From an uncultured bacterium (lineage in GTDB: Bacteria > Planctomycetota > Phycisphaerae > Phycisphaerales > UBA1924): a stretch of DNA of 5,714 nt. The notes beneath the pieces were generated by a model. That model did no database searches. It was given only the letters and a program-made list of their open reading frames with translations, and had not been told where the DNA came from. Positions 4,557-5,714 of this stretch are shown piece after piece; position 1 is the first letter of the stretch, and every line of letters begins with the position of its first letter. Position numbers and translations under genes: made by a program. Location: positions 1 to 5,714 of the forward strand of contig CALKYH010000248.1 in assembly GCA_938003595.1 (NCBI GenBank). The letters are read 5' to 3'.

Positions 4557-5714
4557 TCACGCGTCCTTCGGCCGGCCCCCGGTGTGCTTGCGCATGTCCA
4601 GGTGCAGCTTCAGGAACAGCAGCGCGCCGATGGCGCTCCACGCGGCGAGGATGACGAAGGTCCACGCGCCGAAGCGAGGCACATGGATGGACGCCCCGGG
4701 GATGCGCCAGTCGCCGAGGTGGAATGCCGGGATCGCCAGCGCCCCCGAGAACAGCAGCGCCCCGATGAACGGCGCGATGGCGCCGCGCACGCCGGTGAGT
4801 GTCACATGGATGCCCATGTAGATCGTCGCCAGGTCGCGCCGGGCGAAGTCATGGTGCCCCAGGTTCCACGCGAGCATGCCGCCGCCGTTGGCGATGCCCA
4901 GGATGATCCGCGACAGGTACAGCAGCGGCATGTTGAGCGTGAGGAACCCCACGCCCATGAGCAGGTTGGCGACGACGAAGAACCACGCATGGAACACGCG
5001 GAAGCGGACGATGTGCGTGCGGTCCAGGAACCGTGCCCACAGCGGGATCGTCAGGATGGGCAGGATGAGGGAGAAGATCTGCGCCAGCAGCAGGGACTCG
5101 AGGTAGCCGGGGGAGAAGGTGTCCTCGAGGGCGATGATGAAGATGGGGATGGCCGCGAGGTTGGGCAGGCCGAGCACGAACTGCGCCGTCATGAAGCGCC
5201 GGTAGGTGGGGTCGTTCTTGAGGACGCGGAACATGTCCACCGCGCCGCCGCGCGAGGGGCCGCCCTCGACGACCTGCTCCTCGCGCACCGCGACGGCGCG
5301 CCCGCGCCAGCGGACCTTGGAGAAGCTCCACACGCCCAGCAGCGCGACGATCGCGCCGGAGACGAACAGGGCGCGGAACGCCATGCTCAGGCGCCCGGGG
5401 TCGCCGGTGGCGGCCGCGGCGTCGAGCACGGCGCCGATGGTCACCGCCATCGTGCCCACCGAGATCGCCGCGACGATGGTGATCTTGCCCGTCACCCGGG
5501 CCCGGTCGGATCGCGGGTAGTTGGCCCGCCAGATGTCCGACCGCGCCGTGATGATGCCGGTGAGGATGGTCCGGGCGGTGAGCGTCGCGCCGATGAGCAT
5601 GAGCTGGCCGACCGGCGAGATCGGCGCCGCCGCGACGACCAGCACGCAGGCGATGACCGCCAGCTGCATGGCGTTGACCACGCGGACGCGGTCGCGCCCG
5701 CGGATGAAGCGGGT
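4557..5714 (-). CDS. Major facilitator superfamily-type transporter (N-terminal part outside window)
   Basis: The minus-strand frame is open from the window edge to a TGA at 4557-4559, giving 385 visible residues. A GTG at 5681 could be read as a start, but the frame continues upstream without a stop, so the N-terminus is probably missing. I count about ten hydrophobic helices, at roughly 14-31, 35-56, 78-100, 113-131, 173-197, 207-225, 240-260, 264-285, 300-326 and 347-370 of the visible chain. A long hydrophilic loop at 132-172 separates the two halves, as is usual for the superfamily. The charged loop NYPRSDRARVTGK (65-77) resembles the basic cytoplasmic loops of these proteins. AWNLGHHDFARRD (282-294) lies beside a conserved-looking glycine-rich helix end (GIANGGG). 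The protein sits in the cytoplasmic membrane; its substrate cannot be told. The gene converges with the methyltransferase gene. Confidence 0.88.
   Translation of the reverse strand, partial: TRFIRGRDRVRVVNAMQLAVIACVLVVAAAPISPVGQLMLIGATLTARTILTGIITARSDIWRANYPRSDRARVTGKITIVAAISVGTMAVTIGAVLDAAAATGDPGRLSMAFRALFVSGAIVALLGVWSFSKVRWRGRAVAVREEQVVEGGPSRGGAVDMFRVLKNDPTYRRFMTAQFVLGLPNLAAIPIFIIALEDTFSPGYLESLLLAQIFSLILPILTIPLWARFLDRTHIVRFRVFHAWFFVVANLLMGVGFLTLNMPLLYLSRIILGIANGGGMLAWNLGHHDFARRDLATIYMGIHVTLTGVRGAIAPFIGALLFSGALAIPAFHLGDWRIPGASIHVPRFGAWTFVILAAWSAIGALLFLKLHLDMRKHTGGRPKDA

Overview
The window is very GC-rich DNA with strong G/C preference at third codon positions. It holds six protein genes separated by short intergenic gaps that are full of hairpin repeats. 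Several traits point to a planctomycete, possibly of the Phycisphaerae: the protein styles (a helix-turn-helix protein with an acidic linker and membrane tail, a small membrane-anchored protein with a YADxHV motif, a DPPF-type methyltransferase with a basic tail) and the dispersed GCCGGCTTCCAGCCGGC-type palindromes. This placement is inference from remembered family resemblance, not from a marker gene.

Layout. Positions 1-399 (+) hold the 3' end of a gene that starts outside the window; its last ~80 codons are a proline-rich tail running through repetitive DNA. Positions 523-1356 (+) encode an N-terminal excisionase/MerR-like DNA-binding helix-turn-helix, a long acidic linker and two C-terminal membrane helices. 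The gene at 1382-2344 (+) starts 25 nt later and encodes an extended short-chain dehydrogenase/reductase, closest to UDP-glucuronate 4-epimerase and related nucleotide-sugar epimerases. Positions 2345-2561 are a gene-free cluster of four hairpins. The gene at 2562-3221 (+) encodes a small unrecognised membrane-anchored protein whose codon use differs from its neighbours. It sits between two exact 34-bp inverted repeats. Positions 3346-4434 (+) encode a solitary DNA methyltransferase of the beta order (motif IV before motif I) with a lysine/proline/alanine-rich N-terminal tail. It converges with a major facilitator superfamily transporter (4557-5714, minus strand, 5' end outside the window).

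The genes do not form an obvious single pathway. The helix-turn-helix gene and the epimerase could be co-transcribed, but nothing links their functions. No restriction enzyme accompanies the methyltransferase, so it looks like an orphan enzyme.

The most unusual content is non-coding. Between the convergent methyltransferase and transporter genes lies a symmetric pair of 35-nt hairpin elements in inverted orientation (4445-4479 and 4511-4545). Each begins 10-11 nt after the stop codon of the gene that reads into it. They differ at three stem positions in ways that keep the stem paired. A second set of REP-like hairpins, one with a GTAG foot, fills 2345-2561 and recurs at 3234-3267. A 9-bp tandem repeat lies inside the first open frame.
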